DNA of 6,013 bases, from the NCBI GenBank assembly GCA_003021335.1, contig PXQL01000028.1:1-6013 (forward strand). The letters are read 5' to 3'. Origin of the DNA: Halobacteriales archaeon QH_10_67_13. Its GTDB lineage: Archaea > Halobacteriota > Halobacteria > Halobacteriales > Haloarculaceae. Both the position numbers and the translations under genes were made by a program. Positions within the stretch are counted from its first letter, which is position 1, and each line of letters opens with the position of its first letter. The notes beneath the pieces are model-generated. The model saw only the letters and a list, made by a program, of their open reading frames with translations. It was not told where the DNA came from and did not search any database. Shown here in pieces: positions 1 through 5,700 of the stretch.

Positions 1-61
1 GCGAAACACCGTCGACCAGAGCGCAGAGCAGACGGTCAGTTTCGTGATGCGGCCAGCGTCG
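1..61. repeat. Inverted copy of intein segment 972-1032
   Basis: Compared base by base, positions 1-61 equal the reverse complement of 972-1032 without a mismatch; identity ends at 62. The last bases, ggccagcgtcg (51-61), also suit the native dcd sequence for PASVD, so the copy joins dcd at a short stretch of shared sequence. The arm removes the native dcd 5' end. A chimeric junction from amplification or assembly is the likeliest cause; a true inverted duplication is possible. Confidence 0.97.
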
Positions 62-1140
62 ACCTGCGGCTCGGTCGGACGTTCCTCGAGTTTCAGCACA
101 CGAACATCGCCTCGATCCACCCCGACAGCGACGACGAGATCGACGAGTACGTCGCCGAGACCGTCGTCGACGAGGACGGCGAGTTCATCCTCCACCCCGG
201 CGATTTCGTCCTCGGGACGACAAAAGAACGCGTCGAGATCCCGCCGGACCTGATCGCCCACGTCGAGGGTCGGTCCTCGCTGGGCCGGCTCGCGGTCGTG
301 GTCCACGCCTCGCTGCCCGCTGACGAAGAAGTGTTTCTGTGGACGCCCGAAGACGGCTTCAGGTTCCACGAGATCGGCGACATCGTCGAGAACGAACGAC
401 CTGCGCGCGCCGTCGCGTTCGACCCACAGACGCTGCGGGTCAGCACGCACCCGGTGACGGGGTATATCACGAATCCGACGAAGCGAATCTACCGGGTGCG
501 ACTCACGTCCGGACGGGAGGTTCGGGTCACGAGAGACCACAACCTGTTTACGCTCGACGATCGCGGCGGCGTCGCCCGGGTCGCGAGCGAAGACGCAGAG
601 GGCGAGCACGTGATGGTCCCGGTGCTTGACCCCGAGGAGACGACGCTGTACGCCAGCGACGGGTTCGGCGCGGTCGACTGGTCGCGCGTTCCGGCCGGAT
701 CGAGACAACACTACAAGAAACAAGACAGCGCCCCGATGGACGCACTCCCGCGGACGGCAACGCCGGAGCAAATCGAGGTCGCGTTCAAACAGAGCACCGC
801 AAAACTCCCGCGTCACCTGGAGCTGTCACCGGCGTTTGGCTGGGCGCTGGGGTTTTATATCGCAGAGGGATCCGCACGGCGGAAACAGCTCCAGGTGTCG
901 AACACCGAACGAGATCATCTCGATCGCTTCGCGGCGTTTTTCGACCGGTACGACACGAGCCTCTCGTGGTACGACGCTGGCCGCATCACGAAACTGACCG
1001 TCTGCTCTGCGCTCTGGTCGACGGTGTTTCGCGAACTCGCCGGCTCCGGTCAAGACAAGACGATCCCAGCGGACGCGTTCGACTGGCCGAGTGACGTTCT
1101 TGCAGCGCTGCTCGAGGGGCTTCTCGACGGAGACGGATGA
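1..1140 (+). CDS. dcd: dCTP deaminase, 5' part: N-extein plus first two thirds of an intein (5' end replaced, frame broken at 3' end)
   Basis: Dcd deaminates dCTP to dUTP (some archaeal forms go on to dUMP), feeding dTTP synthesis as a cytosolic homotrimer. Frame 1 is open from position 1 to the TGA at 1138-1140. Genuine Dcd sequence starts at about 52 with ASVDLRLG, continues through [10 protein letters not shown] and [10 protein letters not shown], and reaches VVVHA at 309. There the conserved VVVHATAG segment is cut by an intein beginning with Ser at 310. Bases 1-61 are not Dcd: they are an inverted copy of 972-1032, so the native start and roughly the first 18 residues (ending in [10 protein letters not shown] in relatives) are missing from this window. 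A GTG at 298 is not a start; it lies inside the conserved extein. The second half of the protein lies in another frame from 1137. Family identity is secure; whether the locus is functional is not. Confidence 0.9.
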   Translation, partial: AKHRRPERRADGQFRDAASVDLRLGRTFLEFQHTNIASIHPDSDDEIDEYVAETVVDEDGEFILHPGDFVLGTTKERVEIPPDLIAHVEGRSSLGRLAVVVHASLPADEEVFLWTPEDGFRFHEIGDIVENERPARAVAFDPQTLRVSTHPVTGYITNPTKRIYRVRLTSGREVRVTRDHNLFTLDDRGGVARVASEDAEGEHVMVPVLDPEETTLYASDGFGAVDWSRVPAGSRQHYKKQDSAPMDALPRTATPEQIEVAFKQSTAKLPRHLELSPAFGWALGFYIAEGSARRKQLQVSNTERDHLDRFAAFFDRYDTSLSWYDAGRITKLTVCSALWSTVFRELAGSGQDKTIPADAFDWPSDVLAALLEGLLDGDG

Positions 1141-1565
1141 GCGATGTCGACTGGGCCGGCGAGATGTGGGCCGTCGATTTTACCCCAGACGCCCACAAGC
1201 ACAGCCAGTGCGTTCCTGTCCCGAGCGAGCTACTCCGCGAGTATAGGGATCGGGCGGGTATGCGGATGATCGACGCGGCCGAGGCGATGGGCTACGCCTC
1301 GAAATCGAGCGTCTCGAACGTTGAAAACGAAACATACGAGACGGTCAAACGGGAGACCCTCGAGCGGTTCCGCGACGCCTACGCCGGCGCGGGGGTCGAC
1401 ACGAGTCGGCTCGATCAGATACTCGACGGCGGCGTCCGGTTCGAGGAGGTCGTCGCCGTTGAAGAGACCGACCGGGTCGAGCAGACCTACGATCTGGAAG
1501 TACAGCCCGCCGGGCGGGCGATCGAAAACTTCCTCGGCGGCCGCGGCGGCGTGTTCCTCTCGAAC
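310..1565 (+). mobile_element. Intein with LAGLIDADG homing endonuclease in dcd (frame-disrupted)
   Basis: Boundaries come from the extein: VVVHA | [11 protein letters not shown] ... GGVFLSN | TAGLCDPG. The intein starts with Ser1, ends with Asn, and has Thr as the +1 nucleophile. The penultimate residue is Ser, where His is usual. Splicing block B is the TRDH motif (529-540, T74 and H77). The first LAGLIDADG-like motif is LGFYIAEGS (E186, codon 865-867). The block D-like KTIPADAF is followed by the second [19 protein letters not shown] (D275, codon 1132-1134), so both catalytic acids are present. Right after it the frame stops. Frame 3 then gives an HTH-like region (about 1221-1376), block F (YDLEVQ) and block G ([13 protein letters not shown]). 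The usual endonuclease stretch after the second motif (block H) is not recognisable. The length, 1256 nt, is not a multiple of 3. Several codons (aaa, caa, gca, ttt, tat, ctt) are more AT-rich than in the flanking genes, fitting acquisition by homing. Confidence 0.9.
972..1032. repeat. Source arm of the 61-bp inverted repeat, inside the intein
   Basis: This segment codes, in frame 1, for intein residues reading [11 protein letters not shown] and onward to STVFR. It lies between the two LAGLIDADG motifs, where the intein frame is intact, so it is the original copy. Its inverted duplicate sits at 1-61, with 910 bp between the arms. Confidence 0.97.
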
Positions 1566-1802
1566 ACCGCGGGACTCTGTGACCCCGGGTACCAGGGCCA
1601 GATCACCCTAGAGCTGTCGAATCTCGGCACCGCGCCGGTGGCGCTGGCCCCCGATATGCGGATCTCCCAGCTGACCTTCACCGAGCTCAGCTCGCCGGCA
1701 GAACGCCCCTACGGCGAGGACCGGGGCTCGAAGTATCAGGGCCAAGAGGGCCCGCAGGCCTCCCGGCTCGGGAACGACCGCGAGTTCGGGGGTGACCAGT
1801 AG
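1137..1802 (+). CDS. dcd: dCTP deaminase, 3' part: intein C-terminal third plus C-extein
   Basis: This frame is -1 relative to the upstream half and overlaps its stop codon in an ATGA (1137-1140). About 143 residues of intein come first: an HTH-like module, then the C-terminal splicing blocks ending GGVFLSN at 1565. The C-extein starts with Thr at 1566 and reads [19 protein letters not shown], the conserved Dcd motif that holds the catalytic Glu (in ITLELSN). It continues through [18 protein letters not shown] and GPQASRLG to a stop at 1800-1802. Joining VVVHA to TAGLCDPG restores an uninterrupted Dcd core, so this is the same gene as the upstream half. The ATG at 1137 is probably not a native start but falls where the frame was lost. 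The HTH-ThiN gene follows after 23 nt. Confidence 0.88.
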   Translation: MSDVDWAGEMWAVDFTPDAHKHSQCVPVPSELLREYRDRAGMRMIDAAEAMGYASKSSVSNVENETYETVKRETLERFRDAYAGAGVDTSRLDQILDGGVRFEEVVAVEETDRVEQTYDLEVQPAGRAIENFLGGRGGVFLSNTAGLCDPGYQGQITLELSNLGTAPVALAPDMRISQLTFTELSSPAERPYGEDRGSKYQGQEGPQASRLGNDREFGGDQ

Positions 1803-1825
1803 ATGCGGGCCCACTATCGAAGGAC

Positions 1826-2716
1826 ATGAAGCTGATCGAGGAGGTCGTCGTCGAGGAGTTTCTCCCCACGTTCCGGTCGCTGCTGGCGGCCGAACTGGAC
1901 GACCGCGGTCTCACCCAAGACGAGATCGCCGCCCAGCTGGGTATCAGCCAGAGCGCGGTCTCGAAACACGTCCACGGCGACATCGACCGGACCGATCGGA
2001 TCGCCGAGGACGACCGCGTCCGGACGCTCGTGACCGAGCTCGGCGAGAGGCTCGCGACCGGCGAACTCACCGATGTTGAGGCGGTCCTCGAGACCGAAGC
2101 GTGCATCCGCGAACTCGAGCAGGGCGGCGTTCTCGCCGAGCTCCACGCCGCTGGGGTCCCTGGGTTGGATCCGGACACGCCCGTCCACGGCGGGGGCGAG
2201 CGCCTGCGCGAGACCGTCCGGGTCCGCCGGTCGGTGCGCCGCGGCGTGAACGTCCTCCGCAGCGCCGACGCGATCGCCGAGCTGATCCCCGATGTCGGAG
2301 CGAACGTCGTCGAGGCAACCGCCGACGCCGAGACGATCGACGACGTGGCCGCGGTGCCGGGGCGGCTGTTCGCGGTCCGGGGCCGACTCGCGGTACCCGA
2401 CGACCCGGCCTTCGGTGTGAGCCAGCACGTCGCCGGCTTGTTGCTCGCCGCCCGCGCGGCCGGTCACGACGCCCGCGCGGCGGTCTGTGTCGGCTACAGT
2501 CCGGCGCTCGTCGAGACGTTAGTTGCGGACGGACACGTCGCCGTTGAGTTCGCCGCCGAGGAGGAGATCGAGCCGGCCGTGCGGGCGGCGCTCGCCGATC
2601 GCCTGGACGCCGACGTGCTCTACCAGGCCGGTGGCTTCGGCGTCGAGCCTGTGGCGTACGTGCTCGGGCCCGACGCCCCGACGGTCGCCCGGGTGGTCCG
2701 TGCATGCCTGGACTGA
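1826..2716 (+). CDS. thiR: HTH-ThiN domain protein, probable thiamine-responsive regulator (ThiR type)
   Basis: The product has 296 residues. Residues about 15-50 form a Xre-like helix-turn-helix (LTQDEIAAQLGISQSAVSKH). After a charged linker, residues about 133-295 match the ThiN domain: NVLRSADAIAELIPDVGANV, then DDVAAVPGRLFAVRGRL, FGVSQHVAGLLLAA and a YQAGGFGVEPVAYVLG segment near the end. ThiN alone, or fused to ThiD, is an archaeal thiamine-phosphate synthase. When fused to an N-terminal HTH, as here, it has been described as the archaeal regulator ThiR, in which ThiN senses a thiamine-pathway ligand and the HTH binds DNA. The regulator role is inferred from this architecture; no target operator is visible here. 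The start at 1826 gives the full HTH. An aagga lies directly before it, too close for an ideal Shine-Dalgarno. The gene follows dcd by 23 nt and its end overlaps the methyltransferase start by 13 nt, suggesting co-transcription. Confidence 0.85.
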   Translation: MKLIEEVVVEEFLPTFRSLLAAELDDRGLTQDEIAAQLGISQSAVSKHVHGDIDRTDRIAEDDRVRTLVTELGERLATGELTDVEAVLETEACIRELEQGGVLAELHAAGVPGLDPDTPVHGGGERLRETVRVRRSVRRGVNVLRSADAIAELIPDVGANVVEATADAETIDDVAAVPGRLFAVRGRLAVPDDPAFGVSQHVAGLLLAARAAGHDARAAVCVGYSPALVETLVADGHVAVEFAAEEEIEPAVRAALADRLDADVLYQAGGFGVEPVAYVLGPDAPTVARVVRACLD

Positions 2717-3265
2717 CAGACAGTTTCTACGGCTGGGGCGCGGGGCGGCTGTGGCACCGGGGCGAACTTCCCGGGGTTACGCGATCGGGTGGGACCGACC
2801 GGGACGGTCGTCGGCGTCGACCTCGTCCCGGCGATGCTCGAGCGGGCCCGCGCCCGGATCGGGGCGGTCGGCTGGGAGAACGTCCAGGTCGTTCGAGCGG
2901 ACGCGACCGAGCCGCCTGTAGACGGCGTCGACGCGGTGCTCGCGGCCTTCCTGACCGGAATGCTCGAGGAGCCGGCGGCAGCCGTCCGGACCTGGGTCGA
3001 CCGGACGGCGCCCGGGGGTCGGGTGACCCTGCTGAACGCCGTCCGGTCCGAGCGGCTGTCGACGCGGCCGCTGAACCCGCTCTTTCGTGCGCTCGTTCGG
3101 CTCGGTGCGCCCGGTCGCCGGCTACGGCGAGCGTCGCCGGCCCGCGCGCTCGAACGGCGGTATGCGCGGGCCCGAACCGCACTCTTCGAGGCGACCGTCG
3201 ACGCGTTCGAGTGGCGACTCGGGGGCGGGTTCGTCGCGCTGGCGAGCGGTCGCGTCCCCGAGTGA
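2704..3265 (+). CDS. Class I SAM-dependent methyltransferase, frame-disrupted near its 5' end
   Basis: The likely start is ATG 2704 (MPGLTDSFYGWGA), overlapping the end of the HTH-ThiN gene by 13 nt. That frame then loses coding sense. From about 2738 the adjacent frame carries the body of a methyltransferase: motif I GCGTGANFPGL (2747-2779), the acidic end of strand 2 VVGVDLVPAMLERA, VVRADATEPPVDGVDAVLA, then APGGRVTLLNA, to a stop at 3263-3265. In relatives about 35-40 residues, including the LYD segment and the strand leading into motif I, separate the N-terminal helix from GCGTG. Here they are nearly adjacent and in different frames, so a deletion plus frame change is inferred. A GTG at 2789 keeps the frame but lies after motif I and would not give a working SAM site. 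The substrate cannot be told; the sequence resembles UbiE/ArsM-like small-molecule methyltransferases. It ends 34 nt before the convergent ligase gene. Confidence 0.8.
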
Positions 3266-3299
3266 GCCCGGGTCGGCCGGTCCACCTGACCGCGAACGG

Positions 3300-4040
3300 C
3301 TACAGCTCCCCTTCGCGGATCGCCTGCTCGGCGGCCCGTCGCGTCGCCTCGGGATCGAACGCTTCGACGATTCCGCGCAGGGTCTCCTCCTCCGCGCCGC
3401 CGAGTTCCCGGGCGTGGCCCGTCATCGTCGGGAGCGCACGCACCAGGTTGTCCACGACCGGGATCGCCGCGGCTCGCGCCGACCGCGAGAGCGGGTTCAG
3501 GTCGATCACGATCTCGGTCTTGCCGAGTTCGGCGAGTGCCGCCGCCCGGTCGCCGTCTTCCAGGGGCACGAGCACCACGTCGGCGGCCGCGATGCCCTCC
3601 GCCGCCACCAGCGCGCGGTCGTGATCGAGCCCCGGCAAGCGCGTCTCGGCGCCGGGGCCGAGGACCCGCTCGGCGCCGTGCTCGCGCAGGTGCGCGGCGA
3701 TGCGCTCGATCCGGTCTTCGGTCCGGTGAAAAAGGTTCACCTCGATTGCCGCCTCGACCGCTCCGGCGAGCTCGACGACCGCCTCGGGGGCGAGCGCGGC
3801 GACGTTCCCGTTGACCGACAGCACCGGCTGGTCGGCAAGCAGTAGCCGGGCGGCACCCGCTCGGGCGGCGGCGTCGGCGCTGGGCAGCGTCCGCTCGCCC
3901 AGCAGGTAATCGAAGGCCTCGCCGCGGCCCTGGGCGATCAGGCCCTGTTGGCTCGTCAGCCCGGCCTCGACGCCCTTGATGATCTGCTCGCGGGTCCGCA
4001 GCGACCCCGCCCGCGGGTGACTCTCCGGAATCTCGGTCAT
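3300..4040 (-). CDS. 4-phosphopantoate--beta-alanine ligase (archaeal phosphopantothenate synthetase)
   Basis: This cytosolic enzyme joins 4-phosphopantoate to beta-alanine using ATP (to AMP and PPi), giving 4'-phosphopantothenate. In archaea it works with pantoate kinase in place of the bacterial PanC/CoaA steps of coenzyme A synthesis. The product has 246 residues, close to the family's usual 240-260, and appears intact. Conserved stretches seen are TSQQGLIAQGRGEAFDYLLG (residues 29-48), LSVNGNVAALAPE, VNLFHRTEDR, PGLDHDRA, DVVLVPLEDGDRA, TEIVIDLNPLSRSAR and VVDNLVRALP. The start at 4040 (MTEIPESHPRAGSLRTRE) is 8 nt after the comA stop (4049-4051), so the two are probably one operon read from the comA promoter. 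Upstream sequence happens to be open in the same frame, so automatic calling may fuse this gene to the 5' part of comA as a 497-residue protein; that fusion is not real. Confidence 0.9.
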   Translation of the reverse strand: MTEIPESHPRAGSLRTREQIIKGVEAGLTSQQGLIAQGRGEAFDYLLGERTLPSADAAARAGAARLLLADQPVLSVNGNVAALAPEAVVELAGAVEAAIEVNLFHRTEDRIERIAAHLREHGAERVLGPGAETRLPGLDHDRALVAAEGIAAADVVLVPLEDGDRAAALAELGKTEIVIDLNPLSRSARAAAIPVVDNLVRALPTMTGHARELGGAEEETLRGIVEAFDPEATRRAAEQAIREGEL

Positions 4041-4048
4041 AGCCGCCG

Positions 4049-4793
4049 TCAGTCTCGGTCGCCCTTCCAGGTGACGGTCCGGCCCCAGGTGGTGGCCTTG
4101 CCCCACAGCCCCGAGCGCATCGTCTCGAGTTCGACGATCTGTGAGTTGTCGACAAAGAGGTTGATCTCCGGGCCGAAGTTCTTGATGTACCACTCGAACA
4201 TCTCCGGACCGGGCGCCTCGAAGACCAGGTTCTCGATGCCCAGGCCGTTCGCGATCTCGTAGGCGACGTCGGTCCGCCACTCGCTGCTGGCCCTGCTCCT
4301 CCAAGGTCTCGGGGTTGGTCGCGCCGCCGGCGCCGAACTGGACGTTGATCTCGGGTTTAGGCTCGAGGTCGTAGTCGCTGTCGACGACCTCTGTCATCCG
4401 CACTATGTCGTCGGCGCCGATCGCCAGAAAGCCACTCGACAGCTCGACGATGTCGAAGCCGACCCGTTCGGCCTCCGCGAAGTACCGCTCCACGGAATCG
4501 TTGTCCCGCGCGAGGACGTTCTCGACGTACCCGCCGGTCGAGACCTTGATGTCGTACTCGTGACAGATGTCGATCAGCTCCATGACGGCCTCCTCGGGCA
4601 TCAGGGCGAACGAGCCACCCGAGAACTTGTAGATGTCCACGTAATGGCCCATCGTCTCGAGGATGTCCCGGAGTTCGCGGGGTCCCATCGGGTCGTAGTA
4701 CGGCCCGCGGATCTCCGTGATGCCCGTCGACCGGGGTTTCGATTCGCGCTCGTTGACGTGGAGAAACTCGAACGGTCGGTCCGGATCTGCCAT
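4049..4793 (-). CDS. comA: Phosphosulfolactate synthase (ComA-like), broken by a frameshift and probable internal deletion
   Basis: ComA adds sulfite to phosphoenolpyruvate to make (R)-phosphosulfolactate, a TIM-barrel reaction known from methanogen coenzyme M synthesis. The first 170 residues (4793-4284) are in one frame: FEFLHVNERESKPRSTGITE, IRGPYYDPMGPRELRDILE, VDIYKFSGGSFALMPEEAV, VSTGGYVENVL, FDIVELSSGFLAI and PEINVQFGAGG, ending PETLEEQGQ. From 4282 the coding sense moves to another minus frame: EWRTDVAYEIANGLGIENLV, FEAPGPEMFEWYIKNFGPEI, NLFVDNSQIVELE, with a stop at 4049-4051. Relatives have about 40 more residues between these parts, including a barrel strand (AGADYVIIE-like in the methanogen enzyme) near the active site; I cannot find it here. 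The site looks like a deletion junction, so the gene as written would not be functional. The ATG at 4793 lies 22 nt below a TATA-like element, fitting a leaderless transcript. Confidence 0.85.
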
Positions 4794-4814
4794 AGCCGTC
4801 GTTCGGCCGGACCG

Positions 4815-4821
4815 TATTTAT
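4815..4821 (-). promoter_or_regulatory. TATA-like element of the comA-ligase operon
   Basis: On the minus strand this reads ataaata in an otherwise GC-rich region. Its centre is 25 nt upstream of the comA ATG (4793). That is the normal TATA-to-transcription-start distance in haloarchaea, so transcription would begin at or beside the start codon, giving the leaderless mRNA common in this group. No Shine-Dalgarno is seen before the ATG, which agrees. No clear purine-rich BRE precedes it. Confidence 0.5.
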
Positions 4822-4871
4822 GACTGGCTGCGGTGTGTGCCGCGAGTGCCGGAGCCCACTTCAACGCCTGG

Positions 4872-4877
4872 AATATA
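4872..4877 (+). promoter_or_regulatory. Weak TATA-like element upstream of the SDR gene
   Basis: aatata, the most AT-rich hexamer close to the SDR gene, is centred about 45 nt before the ATG at 4920. It would place transcription start near 4900 with a 5' leader of about 20 nt. The leader contains no Shine-Dalgarno-like purine run. Position and composition are the only evidence. Confidence 0.3.
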
Positions 4878-4919
4878 CAGCCACACCGTTAGCCCTCGGT
4901 CGCTCCAACAAACTCGTGT

Positions 4920-5696
4920 ATGAGCTACGATCTGACCGGCGACATCGCGGTCGTCACCGGCGGCACCCGAGGGATCGGCCGGGCGATCACAGAACAGCTT
5001 GCTGCAAGCGGCGCCACCGTCGTCGCGAACTACTACTCGAACGAGGAGGCCGCCCGAGAGACCGAGGAACTGCTCGCCGAGTACGACGCGGACTCGCGGG
5101 TGATGCAGTTTGACGTGAGCGACGTCGACGACGTGATCGACGCCTTCGCCGAGATCAGATCGGCGGTCGGGACGCCGACGATCCTCGTCAACAACGCTGG
5201 CATCCTCGAACAGGACACGCTCGACTGCACGACCGAGGACTGCTGGGACAGCGTCGTCGACGTGAACCTCAAGGGCACGTTCCTGTGTTCCCGCGAGGCG
5301 CTGGGCCCGATGCGAGACGCCGAGACGGGGGCGATCGTCAACATCTCCAGTGTCGCCCGCGAGAACGGCGCCGAGGGGCTGGGCGGGTACGCCGCGACCA
5401 AGGGCGGACAGGTGTCGCTGACAAAGGTGATGGCCAAGGAACACGGGCCCTACGGGATCCGGACCAACGCTATCGCGCCCGGACTCATCGAGACCGATAT
5501 CTGGAAGGGCGCCGACGGCGACGGGATGCTCGCCGACGACGAGGAGGTAGTCCGGGAGAACTGGGCCGAGCAGAGCCCTCTCGGCCGGGTCGGGTACCCC
5601 GAGGATGTCGCTTCGGTGGCGGCGTTTCTGGTCTCTGAGGAGGCTGCCTACGTCAACGGCGAGGTAATCACCGTCGACGGCGGGACGAACCTCTGA
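4920..5696 (+). CDS. SDR-family oxidoreductase (FabG/3-ketoacyl reductase-like)
   Basis: A 258-residue classical short-chain dehydrogenase/reductase, cytosolic, full length and intact. The Rossmann nucleotide-binding motif TGGTRGIG is at residues 13-20. NNAG is at 91-94 and the structural Asn of VNLKG at 116. The catalytic set is Ser144 (NISS), Tyr157 and Lys161 (YAATK), followed by IAPGLIETD and the C-terminal VNGEVITVDGG typical of FabG-like members. The segment after strand 2, ANYYSNEEAA, lacks an acidic residue at the strand end and resembles NADP(H)-preferring FabG proteins. The substrate is not determined by the sequence: 3-ketoacyl-ACP/CoA reduction is plausible, and related haloarchaeal proteins are also labelled glucose 1-dehydrogenase. 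The start at 4920 (MSYDLTGD) sits at the usual distance before the glycine motif. The gene is divergent from comA, and the RnfC-like gene follows 4 nt after its stop, suggesting co-transcription. Confidence 0.92.
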   Translation: MSYDLTGDIAVVTGGTRGIGRAITEQLAASGATVVANYYSNEEAARETEELLAEYDADSRVMQFDVSDVDDVIDAFAEIRSAVGTPTILVNNAGILEQDTLDCTTEDCWDSVVDVNLKGTFLCSREALGPMRDAETGAIVNISSVARENGAEGLGGYAATKGGQVSLTKVMAKEHGPYGIRTNAIAPGLIETDIWKGADGDGMLADDEEVVRENWAEQSPLGRVGYPEDVASVAAFLVSEEAAYVNGEVITVDGGTNL

Positions 5697-5700
5697 ACGA

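Noticed and set aside
298..1140. Independent gene starting at GTG 298
   Set aside because: The GTG is a Val codon within the conserved Dcd segment VVVHA; coding sense clearly continues upstream to about 52.
1120..1145. Programmed -1 ribosomal frameshift joining the two dcd halves
   Set aside because: No slippery heptamer of the X-XXY-YYZ kind is present at gacggagacggatga, and the expected endonuclease segment after the motif is absent, so a slip alone would not restore a normal intein.
1814..2467. 217-residue open frame on the minus strand opposite the HTH-ThiN gene
   Set aside because: Mirror frame of a clear HTH-ThiN coding sequence; no motif and no promoter.
3266..3299. Possible bidirectional terminator between the convergent genes
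   Set aside because: The 34 nt are GC-rich with only short self-complementary bits (cccggg, ggcc) and no T-run on either strand; no convincing terminator.
3087..3845. 252-residue open frame on the plus strand
   Set aside because: It overlaps the methyltransferase in another frame and is antisense to the well-supported ligase. It has no recognisable domain.
2620..4155. 511-residue open frame on the minus strand
   Set aside because: It runs antisense across the HTH-ThiN and methyltransferase genes and out of frame through the ligase and comA. Its Arg/Ala/Pro-rich, low-complexity translation is typical of a GC-rich shadow frame.
3300..4793. A true ComA-ligase fusion protein of 497 residues
   Set aside because: The middle ~80 residues are a wrong-frame reading of the comA 3' part, which makes clear sense in another frame with its own stop at 4049-4051, 8 nt before the ligase start.
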